Source: an uncultured delta proteobacterium (GTDB taxonomy: Bacteria > Myxococcota_A > Bradymonadia > REDH01). From it: a DNA stretch of 6,947 nt. Of this stretch, positions 6,356 to 6,947 are shown one piece after another. The number at the start of each line of letters is the position of its first letter. Position 1 is the first letter of the stretch. The position numbers and the translations under genes are program-made. Below the pieces are notes generated by a model, which saw only the letters and a program-made list of their open reading frames with translations, was not told where the DNA came from and made no database searches. The stretch spans positions 1 to 6,947 of the forward strand of contig CAIWGR010000192.1 of assembly GCA_903912275.1 (NCBI GenBank). The letters run 5' to 3'.

Positions 6356-6947
6356 GGCGTGATCGAGAAGGAGTGGAGGATGCTGCCGTTGGTAGCCACT
6401 GCTTCGAGGCTCATCGTGTCGCCGACCACGTTCACGTGCATGAAGTGGAACTGCGAGATTTGGGTCTGGATCTCGGGCCACGTACCAACGCGCCAGATGC
6501 CGGACTGGGTGTCGAGCTGACCGCCACCGCCGCCCGTGGTCACCCAGGTGATGCCGTTCGCCAGCTCGGGCGTGTGGGCGTAGAGGTGGTTGTGGCCGTT
6601 GAAGACGATGTTGACGTTGTAGGAGGCGAAGAGGGGCTCCAGGATGGTGCGCACCTGCGGCGCCTCCATCGAGGCGGGGAAGGCGAAGCGGCCGCCGAAC
6701 CAGAATTCGATCCGCGGCGGCTTGTGGAAGACGGCGGCGCGGAAGGTGGCGCTGGTGGCCGCCTCGGACCCGAGCTGATTCTCGATGCAGATGCGCTGGG
6801 GCGTGCCCGGGTCGACGGCATTCTCGGTATCGATGAAGAGCACGAACAGGGAGCCGTAGCGCCAGCCGAAGCAGTGCTCGTCGTCGGGCTGGGACATGTA
6901 CTCGTTGAAGAGCGAAGCGCCCGTATCGGAGTACCGCTCGTGGTTGC
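6352..6947 (-). CDS. Calcineurin-like metallophosphatase, C-terminal part (5' end outside window)
   Basis: Read on the minus strand, the frame is open from the right edge to TAG (complement of 6352-6354). The first visible residues are NHERYSDTGASLF, with the preceding partial codon consistent with Gly, so the metal-binding GNHE motif of the family sits at the very edge. Downstream come a buried strand GSLFVLFIDTE, a metal-ligand His in VFHKPP (around 6721-6729), and the GHNH motif in FNGHNHLY (around 6582-6597). A Gly-rich turn (TTGGGGG) follows. These are the later conserved blocks of the calcineurin-like phosphoesterase fold, similar to PhoD or purple-acid-phosphatase relatives. The ATG at 6897 is internal: starting there would cut off GNHE. 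The N-terminal metal motifs (DxH, GDxxD) and any signal peptide lie beyond the window. Substrate unknown. It converges on oleD with no intergenic space. Confidence 0.87.
   Translation of the reverse strand, partial: NHERYSDTGASLFNEYMSQPDDEHCFGWRYGSLFVLFIDTENAVDPGTPQRICIENQLGSEAATSATFRAAVFHKPPRIEFWFGGRFAFPASMEAPQVRTILEPLFASYNVNIVFNGHNHLYAHTPELANGITWVTTGGGGGQLDTQSGIWRVGTWPEIQTQISQFHFMHVNVVGDTMSLEAVATNGSILHSFSITP

Noticed and set aside
6352..6897. Metallophosphatase gene starting at the ATG at 6897
   Set aside because: The frame stays open beyond it to the window edge and encodes NHER, part of the family's GNHE metal-binding motif, so the true start is outside.

Overview
The window is GC-rich, tightly packed bacterial DNA. 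It most resembles a Myxococcota-type (former deltaproteobacterial) chromosome. The clues are a lipoprotein made almost wholly of Asp/Cys-rich repeats of a kind common in that phylum, frequent GTG starts, and a complete long-chain olefin (ole) cluster. Taxonomy is inferred from gene style only; there is no marker gene here.

Layout: (1) Positions 1-1608, plus strand: a secreted lipoprotein whose first codons lie off the left edge. It shows the end of a lipoprotein signal peptide (LLLLLAAC), a Gly/Asp/Ser-rich linker, and 13 tandem units with four cysteines and a calcium-loop-like Asp cluster each. (2) Positions 1609-1762: a 154-base spacer with two GC-rich hairpins, a -10-like hexamer and a ribosome binding site. 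(3) Positions 1763-6355, plus strand: four genes, each overlapping the next by exactly four bases (GTGA, ATGA, GTGA), encoding OleA, OleB, OleC and OleD. (4) Positions 6352-6947, minus strand: the C-terminal part of a calcineurin-like metallophosphatase running off the right edge. It converges on oleD so closely that the two stop codons share one CTAG.

The four ole products form a known pathway. OleA joins two fatty acyl-CoAs head to head to give a 2-alkyl-3-ketoacid. OleD reduces this to the 3-hydroxyacid, OleC uses ATP to close a beta-lactone, and OleB removes CO2 to leave a cis internal olefin. All expected catalytic residues can be found, so the cluster looks intact and functional. Chain length and final product cannot be read from the sequence.

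I do not see a clearly new system. The least ordinary features are the seven-unit higher-order period inside the lipoprotein repeats, the paired hairpins ahead of oleA, and the stop-codon overlap at the end of the operon.
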